Of a stretch of DNA of 64,000 nt, positions 40,375 to 49,024 are shown one piece after another. The notes below the pieces were generated by a model. It did no database searches. It was not told the origin of the DNA and saw only the letters and a program-made list of their open reading frames with translations. This DNA is from CAYMAI01 sp964388445 (GTDB lineage Bacteria > 4484-113 > JAGGVC01): NCBI GenBank assembly GCA_964388445.1, contig CAYMAI010000008.1:83848-147847 (forward strand), written 5' to 3'. Each line of letters begins with the position of its first letter. Position 1 is the stretch's first letter. Position numbers and translations under genes: made by a program.

Positions 40375-42000
40375 TTGATTGCCAAGTTCGTAAAAATTTG
40401 TCGTACGCGCAGGTTTCCGGCTGCGGGAACCTTGATTGCGCTTGCCGTTTCAGTGCTGGCATTTTCGTCTTTGTTTCTGGCCTGCAACGGAGGTTCGTTC
40501 AATATCGCACCGCCGGATACGGGACTAAAGCCCAATGCTTCCGCGTTTTCACCGGGTTCCGACAGGCCGTACGTGAAAGCATACACGTTTCCACAAGGCG
40601 CGGTACCGGCCGGATTTTATCTGGTGGATGCTTTGGAACTTCTGAATTCGATTACCGGCGATTTTACCGGTGAAATCGAAGTCAGACTAACACTCGAGAC
40701 TCCACTGACGCCGGGTACGCTGATATACGTATATCGGGACGTACCGGGTTCGGGTCCGATTGCCTACACCAGCGCGGTTGTCGGCTTGGATGGCAAAACC
40801 GTACTCATTAAGATTTCGAGAACGGGAAAATACCTGCTGTTCATTTTGCTCAGCCAGCTTGAAGAAGCGACGAGTTTCGAGGCTTGGGCTTATGCTGACT
40901 ACGCATCCGGCGATGCTCCGCTGGCAATAAATTTCTTTGCGTTTCATAAGCGCGGAATCGACCCGGTCTCGTTCGCTTGGGATTTCGGCGACGGCGGCAT
41001 CGGCTCAGGCCACAGGTTCTCCCATACTTTCCTCGACGGCGGCGATTTCACCATCAAGTTAACGGCCACCGACGGCGGCGGCAGAACGGCATCGTTCACG
41101 TCGTCGCTGATTACAATCATCGGTCAAGTGGAACCGCCTCCGCCTCCGCCTCCTCCTCCGCCTCCTCCCCCTCCGCCGCTTCAAGTAACGGTGCAAGTCC
41201 CTCAGCCGACCGGCAACCCGAACGAATTTCAATTCGTTGCGACGCTCTCCGGCGGCAATCCGCCGTTCACTTTCCTATGGGATTTCGGCGACGGAAACAC
41301 AAGCGGCGAGCAAAATCCCCGGCATCAATACGCGAAAAGCGGAATCTACCGGGTCACGCTAACCGTCACCGATTCCAAAGGCGCCGTGTTCAATTACGAC
41401 GAAAACATAATCGATTTGAGAAGCGCATCGTTGGGCGGCGCGCCGCTTGCGGGACAGCGCGATTTGGACGTCGTGTTCGCGGTAGACGTCGCTTCCGACG
41501 ACGAGCATCCGACCGAAATCGTTCTTGACTTCGGCGACGGTTCCGAACCGCTCGTTTTGAACGGCTTCGAAGAGCCCCTTCTTACGCTCGAAGGCGACGT
41601 GCCATTTACGTACACGGCGGCCGGAAACTTCACGGCGACGCTTACCGTAACAACTGATTTCGAAGGCGAAATGATGCCGATAAGCGCCAGCGTGGAAGTC
41701 ATCGTCGACTTCGGCACGCCGGAAATTTTGAATATCACGCCGAATCGGGGAGTTTCGGGAACGTTGGTAGTTATTTCCGGCATGTATTTCGAAAACGGAA
41801 CCAACGGAAGATTGCTTTGGAACGGCTCGCCGATCGAAGCGGTTTTTTGGTCCGACACCGAAATTCAGTTCAACGTTCCATCCGGAACGGACAACGCCGA
41901 CATCGTCGTGGAAAACGAAGGGCTGCAAAGCGCGCCGGTTCAGTTCGCCGTATTGCCAAATCCCACCGATTGGGGCGGCGGCGGCCCGGAGCAATTTTAG
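40375..42000 (+). CDS. Lipoprotein with PKD domains, a 15-proline run and an IPT/TIG domain
   Basis: 541 residues from TTG 40375, set by GGGGAG and the promoter. Lipobox LFLAC at about 30-34. After an unassigned domain (about 45-170) come a PKD domain (FAWDFGDGGIGSGHRFSHTF), a linker of 15 consecutive prolines (about residues 250-265), a second PKD (FLWDFGDGNTSGEQN), a PKD-like third (IVLDFGDGSEP) and a C-terminal IPT/TIG Ig-like domain (ITPNRGVSGTLVVISGMYF). Surface display with a stiff proline spacer is likely. Translation of the proline run should depend on EF-P. The next gene starts 67 bases later and shares TIG domains. Confidence 0.85.
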   Translation: MIAKFVKICRTRRFPAAGTLIALAVSVLAFSSLFLACNGGSFNIAPPDTGLKPNASAFSPGSDRPYVKAYTFPQGAVPAGFYLVDALELLNSITGDFTGEIEVRLTLETPLTPGTLIYVYRDVPGSGPIAYTSAVVGLDGKTVLIKISRTGKYLLFILLSQLEEATSFEAWAYADYASGDAPLAINFFAFHKRGIDPVSFAWDFGDGGIGSGHRFSHTFLDGGDFTIKLTATDGGGRTASFTSSLITIIGQVEPPPPPPPPPPPPPPPLQVTVQVPQPTGNPNEFQFVATLSGGNPPFTFLWDFGDGNTSGEQNPRHQYAKSGIYRVTLTVTDSKGAVFNYDENIIDLRSASLGGAPLAGQRDLDVVFAVDVASDDEHPTEIVLDFGDGSEPLVLNGFEEPLLTLEGDVPFTYTAAGNFTATLTVTTDFEGEMMPISASVEVIVDFGTPEILNITPNRGVSGTLVVISGMYFENGTNGRLLWNGSPIEAVFWSDTEIQFNVPSGTDNADIVVENEGLQSAPVQFAVLPNPTDWGGGGPEQF

Positions 42001-42066
42001 CGGGATGGCCGGATTTCGATTTTGATTCATTTCATTTCAGCGATGAAGGTTTTAACGGTGACTATT

Positions 42067-45000
42067 ATGCGTAATTTCATCATTGCGATTTTGACGGTTT
42101 TTACCATTGCCGTTGCGCTTTCCTCCTGCGGCAAAGGCGGCCACAAGCCGGGAATTGAGAAACCCGGAACGATTCCGCCCCCCGCGGCAGAGCCAAGTCC
42201 TGAATACGACGACAGCCTTATTCTCGACGTAATCAGGGATGCGAGCGGGATTCCACAGGGCGTACGGCTGACGTTCGACACGTCTTCCCAGCCCGGAGTT
42301 GCAGGCTACAACGTTTACAAGTCAACCCAGCCGTTCTTCGATCCGAGCGAGGCAGTCAAAATCAACGCCTCGGTAATTCCGCACATGCCGCAGCCCGCAT
42401 TGACTTACAACGACATTTTCAACGCAATAATCGGTACTGAGTATTTTTACAGAATCACGGTTCAGGACAACGAAGGCGACGAAAGCCCGCTGTCACCGGA
42501 AAGGTCGATTGTCATTACGGAACATACGATTCTAAACGTTTCGCCCGCCTCCGGCGCGTCCGGCGAAGTAGTCCTTATTACCGGTCAGCATTTCGGCAAC
42601 TACAATCCCGCAACGGATAAAGTATATTTCTGGGGAATCAACACGGGCGGCTCGGTGTCGTCGCTTCGCAGACCATCCGTAGTGCTTGAAACGACGTTCA
42701 TCGAAGCGCCGATTTTGAACTGGACGACGACGCAGATTCTCGCCGAAATTCCTCCCGCCACGATTAACGGACCGGTTCGAGTTTCCATTGACGGATTGCC
42801 CGCCGAATGGAGCGGCCCGTTCATCTGCACCAGCCCGTATCTTTGGGCGGCCACTCCCGACCCGGTTATCGAAGGCGAATCGCTCACGATTCAGGGCGGA
42901 AACTTCGGCAACACTCAAGGTCAAAGCAAAGTGATGATTGGCGGCGTCGAGGCCACGGTGCTTATTTGGGGAAATACGACGATTACTACGTCCGTACCTT
43001 ACGGTTGGGGAATGAAAGACGTTTACGTGGATGTCTTCGGAGTGGGCACGACAAACGCTGTTCAAATAGATGTTCAACCTACCGAAACTCCGGTAATAAT
43101 CGACGTAACGCCACAGCGCGCAGCCAGCGGCGACGACTTGAGAATCGTCGGAAATGCCTTCGGCTCTCTCATCGGAACGCTCGAATTCAACGGCCTTACG
43201 CTGAACGATGCTTCGCCCGAAATCCTTTCGTGGACGCCGACGGAAATTCTCATTAGCGTTCCCGCCGCGGCCGATACTACCGGGCTCGTCAAGGTCACTT
43301 CTGCGGACGCCGTTCCCAGCAACTCAATGTTCTACCGTAAAGGCTCGAAACAGGAAGCTGGGTTCGCCCCCGCTAATTTCGTTGCGGCCGGCAAGATGTT
43401 CGACTACGGTTCGGCGATGTGCGCATCGCTCGACTACATACACTTCGTTACGGTATCGAGAAACAACGGCACGCTTCACTATTTCCGGCGCGAAATCGCG
43501 ACGGGCGTCATCGAAGAAGTGCCGATTCAAGAGCTAGATCAATTTACCGGGCAAATCGAAGGTACTGCCGGCGCGATTACGAGCGGCGGATTCATGTACA
43601 TAACCTTCGCGGCCGCGGGGCACGTTTACACAATCGAAACGGACGACGACGGTTTTTCGTGGGGCGCTCCGGTCCAAATAAGCTCGTCGCTTCCGCCCGG
43701 ACAAATCGGCTGGCTCGATACCGTTCCGACCTCGAACCTCGCTCCCGCGATTGCGTGGGGCGATACATCTACGGGAATCGTCCATTGCTATTTGTGGGAT
43801 CAAAATTCCGGTCCGAGCGGCGAATGGAAGCTCGAAGAGGCCTTCGGTTCCGGCTACAACGGCGGCGAAGTTCAGCTTGCAATGCTCGTCAGTCAAGGCG
43901 ATGAATATTACACGGTCTCTTACTGCAATTTGGCGACGCAAAACATCGGCATCCGTGAACGCGACGCCGCGTCGGACGCTTGGGGCGATTTATTGACGCC
44001 GATTTCGGTCGGTCAATACGACTATTCGATGCACGGAGGTTCAGGACTCGAACTATTCGTCTATTTCAGGGACACCGATTTGAAAATAGCCGAGGCCGAC
44101 CGCGCAGGCGGCAGCTGGAATGTTTCCACGATACCGGGCACGGGTTCGATCGGATATTCCATCGACGCAATTTTCGATCCGAACTCGAACAACAGCTATA
44201 TAGCGACATCCAATCTCGCTCCCCCGCATAATCCTTACTTGTTTATCAGAAACCACGATACGGGCAATTCTTCGAATTGGACGATTGCTGACGACTCGAA
44301 GTCGGAAGCCGGCAGCCCCGCGATTGTTCTCGATAAAACCAATCCGTTCAGCATTGTCGGAGATACTGACACGCACGACCTATGGTTTATCGACTGGCTG
44401 TCTCAAAGCGCTCCACTTTCGGAAAACGTAACGGACGGGCTCGGCTCGTTCTTCCTGCCGCACGGCAGCAACATAATCGCGAGTACCGAGGATGGCGCGT
44501 CGGGATTTCTTATGGTCGAAAAGAGGCGTAATCCCTCCGGCGGATTCTCGCTCGCTCTTTACGGCGGGCTGTACGAGGGCGGCGTTTTCGATATGACGAA
44601 CGCCATAAACACCGGAGTGGACGGCGACTTTAAAACGGCGGGAATCGAAAACGTTGGAAACACCTTCCACATCGTATATCAGAAAGGAAACGATCTTTAT
44701 TATACGACGTGGAGTTCGGGCTTCCGCACAGTCCCGCCCGGTTCGATAATCGCACCTCTCGGTACCGGCGCGTTCGACGACGTCGCAATTTTGGCGGGCC
44801 ATTCGAATTTGATAAACGTCCTTTATCTTTTCGAAACCGACCCGGCCGGACCGTTTATGCTCCGGTTGGCAACTTTGCCGGACGCCACGTCCCCATGGGC
44901 GATTCAGGACGTCAAAAGCCTCGACATTATTCCTTTCGGCCTCGACCTTACGCTAGACCCGAACGGCGAATACATCATTCCCGTTTTCTACGACGTCGTG

Positions 45001-45489
45001 TTCGGCCGTCTCAATTTCGGGCGATTCGACGGAACGGACTGGCAATTTACCGAGGCGTCGCTTTCGGCGCTTGCAGGTCTCAATCCGAGTGCCGAATTTC
45101 ACCATGGCACGGGCAATTACGTTATGGGCTTCAACAGCCCGCAAAACCGGATAGAAATGATAACCGGCGGACCGCCGTGGGCGCAGGAAATCGTCAGCGC
45201 GGATGCCCGTTACATAACTCCGTTCAGTCTATACGGCGGCAGCAACGGCGGCGTTTGGAAGTTATCTTCGATGTTCGTTGACAGGCCGACGAATTCTCTT
45301 CGCCTCGGCGTCAAAGTTCCCGGCGGTTCCACGATGACCTATCCGGTTTCGGCACGCGAACCGCTTTGGAATACCGGTTTTCTTTCGCACACGCAAGACA
45401 GCGCAGGCGGGTTCACCGCCGTGTACAGCAGCGAGCAAGATCCCGGCATTTACCTGCTGAGATTCGATTCCGGCGCGATTATCCCGTAG
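42067..45489 (+). CDS. Large lipoprotein with three IPT/TIG domains and a propeller-like C-terminus
   Basis: 1140 residues from ATG 42067, with GGTGA six bases upstream; earlier ATG codons lack ribosome-binding sites and would lengthen the signal. Lipobox ALSSC at about 16-20. A fibronectin-like domain (about 45-150, with VAGYNVYKS) is followed by three TIG domains (ILNVSPASGASGEVVLITG, ATPDPVIEGESLTIQGGNFG, DVTPQRAASGDDLRIVGNAF; about 155-430). The C-terminal 700 residues alternate strand blocks such as FHIVYQKGNDLYYTTWSSGF, like BNR or propeller repeats, without a sialidase active site being evident. It is closed by a strong terminator and pairs with the preceding PKD lipoprotein. Confidence 0.82.
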   Translation: MRNFIIAILTVFTIAVALSSCGKGGHKPGIEKPGTIPPPAAEPSPEYDDSLILDVIRDASGIPQGVRLTFDTSSQPGVAGYNVYKSTQPFFDPSEAVKINASVIPHMPQPALTYNDIFNAIIGTEYFYRITVQDNEGDESPLSPERSIVITEHTILNVSPASGASGEVVLITGQHFGNYNPATDKVYFWGINTGGSVSSLRRPSVVLETTFIEAPILNWTTTQILAEIPPATINGPVRVSIDGLPAEWSGPFICTSPYLWAATPDPVIEGESLTIQGGNFGNTQGQSKVMIGGVEATVLIWGNTTITTSVPYGWGMKDVYVDVFGVGTTNAVQIDVQPTETPVIIDVTPQRAASGDDLRIVGNAFGSLIGTLEFNGLTLNDASPEILSWTPTEILISVPAAADTTGLVKVTSADAVPSNSMFYRKGSKQEAGFAPANFVAAGKMFDYGSAMCASLDYIHFVTVSRNNGTLHYFRREIATGVIEEVPIQELDQFTGQIEGTAGAITSGGFMYITFAAAGHVYTIETDDDGFSWGAPVQISSSLPPGQIGWLDTVPTSNLAPAIAWGDTSTGIVHCYLWDQNSGPSGEWKLEEAFGSGYNGGEVQLAMLVSQGDEYYTVSYCNLATQNIGIRERDAASDAWGDLLTPISVGQYDYSMHGGSGLELFVYFRDTDLKIAEADRAGGSWNVSTIPGTGSIGYSIDAIFDPNSNNSYIATSNLAPPHNPYLFIRNHDTGNSSNWTIADDSKSEAGSPAIVLDKTNPFSIVGDTDTHDLWFIDWLSQSAPLSENVTDGLGSFFLPHGSNIIASTEDGASGFLMVEKRRNPSGGFSLALYGGLYEGGVFDMTNAINTGVDGDFKTAGIENVGNTFHIVYQKGNDLYYTTWSSGFRTVPPGSIIAPLGTGAFDDVAILAGHSNLINVLYLFETDPAGPFMLRLATLPDATSPWAIQDVKSLDIIPFGLDLTLDPNGEYIIPVFYDVVFGRLNFGRFDGTDWQFTEASLSALAGLNPSAEFHHGTGNYVMGFNSPQNRIEMITGGPPWAQEIVSADARYITPFSLYGGSNGGVWKLSSMFVDRPTNSLRLGVKVPGGSTMTYPVSAREPLWNTGFLSHTQDSAGGFTAVYSSEQDPGIYLLRFDSGAIIP

Positions 45490-45513
45490 CCCGAATTTAA
45501 GGTAGAACGAAAT

Positions 45514-45548
45514 AAGGCCGGAGGGAATCCTCCGGCCTTTTGTCTTTT
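45514..45548 (+). terminator. Rho-independent terminator
   Basis: Eleven-base perfect stem AAGGCCGGAGG / CCTCCGGCCTT with loop GAAT and a T-rich tail (TTTTGTCTTTT). It stands between two convergent genes. Confidence 0.92.
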
Positions 45549-45571
45549 GGTTTCTCCAAAGCCGAACCCGG

Positions 45572-47851
45572 TTAGGGTAGTGCGCCTCCAAAAATCCAAG
45601 TCAGAAACGTGTTGGTCTGATTCGCGTCGTAAAACGGCCCGCCCGGCGGCATACGGTTGCCGCTTATACCCGGCCTGCCTGTAATCTTGTGGATGAAATA
45701 GCTGTTTTCAGGGTCGAACGCCTGGACGCGCTTGAGCGCAGGTTTCTGCTGCGACGTCACGCCCACAAGGTTTGCATGCGCTATCGCCGCGCTTCCCATA
45801 TTGAGGTTTTCCTGCGGGAATCCTCCGGAATGACAACCGATGCAGCGTGATTGAATTAGCGGATAAACGTCCGACGCAAGCGACAAAGGAGTTCCCGGCG
45901 AAACGTATACGCTGTTTAAAACTTGCTTGCCCGTTCGCCCCGCCCCGTCGCTTACCGACAGATTTATCGTGTACCAAACGTCTCCCTGAGCCGTACCCCA
46001 AACCGCGCTGACGGTTCCGCCTGCCGCTTTTGGTTCGAAAAAGAAACCGAACGCGTCGTCGCCGTCGGACCACGTTCCCGTATAGTTGCCGCTTCCGCCC
46101 GTAACCTGCGCGGTGAACGTAATCGGCGTTCCGATGGGGGGATCGTTGTCCGGCGTATAAGCGATTGCGCCGACGTTAAGTCCGTTCGGATCCACGGTCG
46201 CGTTCATCGTTACCGTATTCGTGTCGAAGTTCGGCTGCGGAAGCGCTTCATCCCTCGTTCTTACGAGAAAAGTATATTCCTCACCGGGTTCGAGCCCGAC
46301 GATTGTCACTTCGTACGGCGGCGGGTCCGAGTGAAGAATCCACCATACGCCCTCTTCGAACTGACCTTCGAGGTTTTCGATGTCGAAAAGCGACGACTTA
46401 TTGTAATAAATGTGATATCGGGGATTTTCGTCCACGTTGTCGGTCGCCCTGCCGAAATTCACCTTTATTTCGTTGCTGTTCGCCACCGGAGTCGCCGCCG
46501 TGATGCCTATTGTCGTGTCCCAAGCGGGCGGCGTCACGTCGTCGTCTTTGACTTCGAGCGAAAAATCCAGCGTGTCGCTTCCAATAATGTTCGTCACGGT
46601 CAGGCTGGCGTTATACGTTCCCTCCGCACCCGGCATAATTAAAGGCGTTGCCTCGCCGGACGTACCGGGCGTTGCGCCTCCTCCGAAGTCCCACTCGTAC
46701 GTAAACGGCTCCGTGCCGGAAACCGTTGCGGAAATCGAGGTCTCGACACCGCTTTGCACGACAGTCGGCGTCACGAACGAAATAACCGGAGCGTCACCAA
46801 CGAGGGTCACCGTAAAAGGAAATGTCGCTTCGTCAGTGCCAAAGCCGTTCGTTGCGTTTACGGTAATCGTATATTCGCCGGGGTCTCCTAGCGTAACGAC
46901 CGTACTTGCGCCGCTGGCCGTGTTCGGCGTGGCGCTGCCGCCGAAATTCCATTCGACGTCTATCGGCTGCGTTCCCGTGACCGACGCGATGAACTGCAGC
47001 GCTTCGCCCATTCCGCCTTCCGTTCTGTTTATATCGATTACGGTCGGCGGAACGTCCAGCGCGATTACGATTACGTTGCTCGACGAGCCGACTTCGGAAT
47101 TCGGTCCGATTGGCCGAACGCGCAAATAATCCTGCGCTCCGGCGGGAAGTTCGATGTTGAATACGATTCTGCCTTGCGCCGAAGGCGAGGGAAGGGGCAC
47201 GAATTCGAGCAGCGTATAAGGCCCGCCCGGCGCCGCTGCGGTTTCGACGTTATATCCTTCGACCGTCGCCAGGTAATTCAGCGCAATCGGTGTCACGTCC
47301 GGTATGCCGATTTCCCCGTTCATATCGCCGTCGATAATTTCGTCGCTCTCATCTGGCCAGTTGCCGAACTGGTCGCGCACGTGCGAATAGTGCAACGCTA
47401 TCGGCGTAATATCCGGAATGCCGACTTCCCCGCTTTGGTCATAGTCTCCCACGTTTTTGTAAGACCATCGAAGCCGGTCTGTACCGCCCGACTCGAAAGC
47501 TTCGAGGTCGTTGACGCGATTTTCGTCTCCCAGCGGCACTCGCGACGAAAATCTGGTTTCACCCGTGTTTTTAAGCACGGACTCAAATTCGGCGACAAGT
47601 TTGCTCCAAATTCCTTCGTCCACGCCGGCCGGCGGTGCAATGCCGCGCAGTTCGCTAATGGCGTCCGCCACGCTCGCGCTTTTTGTTTGCTTCCCGCCCG
47701 TTCCCGGAACCGATTTCGTATCGGAAACGCACGAACCCAAGGCCAATACAAGCGAAAATGCAATTATCGCAACTCCGGTGCAAACTCGGATGCCATTTGT
47801 TAATAACGTGCGGGATTTCCCTCCCGCTCCGCCGTTACTCATTCCAATCAT
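45572..47851 (-). CDS. Lipoprotein with dockerin-like loops, PKD domains and a C-terminal monohaem cytochrome c domain
   Basis: 759 residues from ATG 47851, five bases after GGAGGAG. Lipobox ALGSC at about 37-41. The conserved module and two dockerin-like loops (DYDQSGEVGIPD and DGDMNGEIGIPD, each with TPIAL) cover about 45-205. PKD-like domains follow (VEWNFGGSATPN, YEWDFGGGATPG), then a fibronectin-like domain and another Ig-like one. The last 100 residues form a cytochrome-like domain: YPLIQSRCIGCHSGG (haem CxxCH at about 669) and NRMPPGG (likely axial Met at about 730), as in planctomycete-type cytochromes. It is probably a surface-attached electron carrier or haem-dependent binding protein. 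Third member of the dockerin-like family. Confidence 0.85.
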   Translation of the reverse strand: MIGMSNGGAGGKSRTLLTNGIRVCTGVAIIAFSLVLALGSCVSDTKSVPGTGGKQTKSASVADAISELRGIAPPAGVDEGIWSKLVAEFESVLKNTGETRFSSRVPLGDENRVNDLEAFESGGTDRLRWSYKNVGDYDQSGEVGIPDITPIALHYSHVRDQFGNWPDESDEIIDGDMNGEIGIPDVTPIALNYLATVEGYNVETAAAPGGPYTLLEFVPLPSPSAQGRIVFNIELPAGAQDYLRVRPIGPNSEVGSSSNVIVIALDVPPTVIDINRTEGGMGEALQFIASVTGTQPIDVEWNFGGSATPNTASGASTVVTLGDPGEYTITVNATNGFGTDEATFPFTVTLVGDAPVISFVTPTVVQSGVETSISATVSGTEPFTYEWDFGGGATPGTSGEATPLIMPGAEGTYNASLTVTNIIGSDTLDFSLEVKDDDVTPPAWDTTIGITAATPVANSNEIKVNFGRATDNVDENPRYHIYYNKSSLFDIENLEGQFEEGVWWILHSDPPPYEVTIVGLEPGEEYTFLVRTRDEALPQPNFDTNTVTMNATVDPNGLNVGAIAYTPDNDPPIGTPITFTAQVTGGSGNYTGTWSDGDDAFGFFFEPKAAGGTVSAVWGTAQGDVWYTINLSVSDGAGRTGKQVLNSVYVSPGTPLSLASDVYPLIQSRCIGCHSGGFPQENLNMGSAAIAHANLVGVTSQQKPALKRVQAFDPENSYFIHKITGRPGISGNRMPPGGPFYDANQTNTFLTWIFGGALP

Positions 47852-47863
47852 GATGACTCCTCC

Positions 47864-47904
47864 AAAAAAATGCGTGGCGATGATTTGATATCGAATTGCC
47901 ACAC
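47864..47904 (-). terminator. Terminator-like hairpin between hydE and the cytochrome lipoprotein gene
   Basis: On the minus strand, GTGTGGC pairs with GCCACGC (one G-U pair) around a 19-base loop, then A and seven T. The T run touches the GGAGGAG site of the downstream gene, so it may end the hyd maturase operon or attenuate the next gene. Confidence 0.6.
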
Positions 47905-47947
47905 TTCCTAATATCGGAGCGCGGAGCGGAATATCTTTACCGGACTT

Positions 47948-49024
47948 TCAGACGCCGGACCTGTTGCGCCCTCCGGCACCTTCCCCCATGGTTCTACCTA
48001 TAACTTCAAGCCGCGCCGAAAGGCACGCGTAACATGCCTGAGCGGTTTCCGCGATGCACGCCTTGCCGGGATACACTTCGTATTTGATTCGATACTTCGG
48101 CGGCGTAAGATTCGGCATAACGACATTCGCCCCTCTCGCAAGGCCTAGTTCCCTCCCCCGTTCTTTGTTCAATGTCGCAAGTGCGGTTGTCGCCGGAATG
48201 TTCGAATGCGGACAAACGAGCCGCGCGAGCGCGATAACCTTGTAAGTCATAAGCTCCGATGCCGGAACCTGCTCGCATGGCGGAAGCGGCTTGAATTCGC
48301 CCGCGCCCATCGGCGTATCGGGATGCGGAAGGTATGGCCCGATGCCAATCATGTCGAGGTCTAGCGTTTTAAACAGCAGTAAATCGTCGGCGTTGCTTTC
48401 ATAACTCTGGCCCGGAATCCCAAGCATAATTCCGCTTCCGGTTTCGTAACCCAGTTCTTTTAACTGCGAAAGTATTTTGAGCCGCTCATTTACTTCAGCC
48501 GATTCCCCCGTCGCCGGCGGATGAATTTTCGAATAAAGATTCGAATCGCCGGTTTCGAACTTGAGTAAATACCTGTCCGCTCCCGCGCTTTTCCACGCCG
48601 CCAAATCGGCAAATTCGCGCTCGCCCAAAGACAGCGTAACTGCGAGTCCCGTTTCCGCCTTTATTTTTTCGATGACGCCTGCCATCCATTTCCGCTCGAT
48701 TCCCGGGTCTTCTCCGCTTTGAAGAACGACCGTGCCATACCCAAGTTCCGCCGCCAATTTCGCGCAATCGACAATTTCGCTTTTGGTCATCCTATACCGC
48801 TCGATGTTCGCATTCCCGAATCTGATACCGCAGTAAGCGCATTTGCGATTGCAGTAATTTCCGATTTCGATAAGCCCGCGGAAATGCACCTCGTCTCCCA
48901 CGTTTTCGCGGCGCACTTCATCAGCGGCATTCCACAACCCTACGAGTTTCCCTTCGTTTTCTTCCGTCAGCCATTCGAGAATCGCCGCTTTACCCAACTT
49001 TCCCGCCGCGGTTTCATGCGTCAT
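47948..49024 (-). CDS. hydE: [FeFe]-hydrogenase H-cluster radical SAM maturase HydE
   Basis: 358 residues, normal for HydE. The radical SAM cluster motif is CNRKCAYC at about residues 58-65. GRTVVL-type strand TVVLQSGEDPGIE follows, and the C-terminus has CIAETAQACYAC, the CX7CX2C that binds a second cluster in some HydE proteins. HydE works on the synthon made by HydG to build the diiron subcluster of the H-cluster in the cytosol. Its ATG overlaps the hydF stop by four bases (TGA/ATG), so both are translated together. Confidence 0.95.
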   Translation of the reverse strand: MTHETAAGKLGKAAILEWLTEENEGKLVGLWNAADEVRRENVGDEVHFRGLIEIGNYCNRKCAYCGIRFGNANIERYRMTKSEIVDCAKLAAELGYGTVVLQSGEDPGIERKWMAGVIEKIKAETGLAVTLSLGEREFADLAAWKSAGADRYLLKFETGDSNLYSKIHPPATGESAEVNERLKILSQLKELGYETGSGIMLGIPGQSYESNADDLLLFKTLDLDMIGIGPYLPHPDTPMGAGEFKPLPPCEQVPASELMTYKVIALARLVCPHSNIPATTALATLNKERGRELGLARGANVVMPNLTPPKYRIKYEVYPGKACIAETAQACYACLSARLEVIGRTMGEGAGGRNRSGV

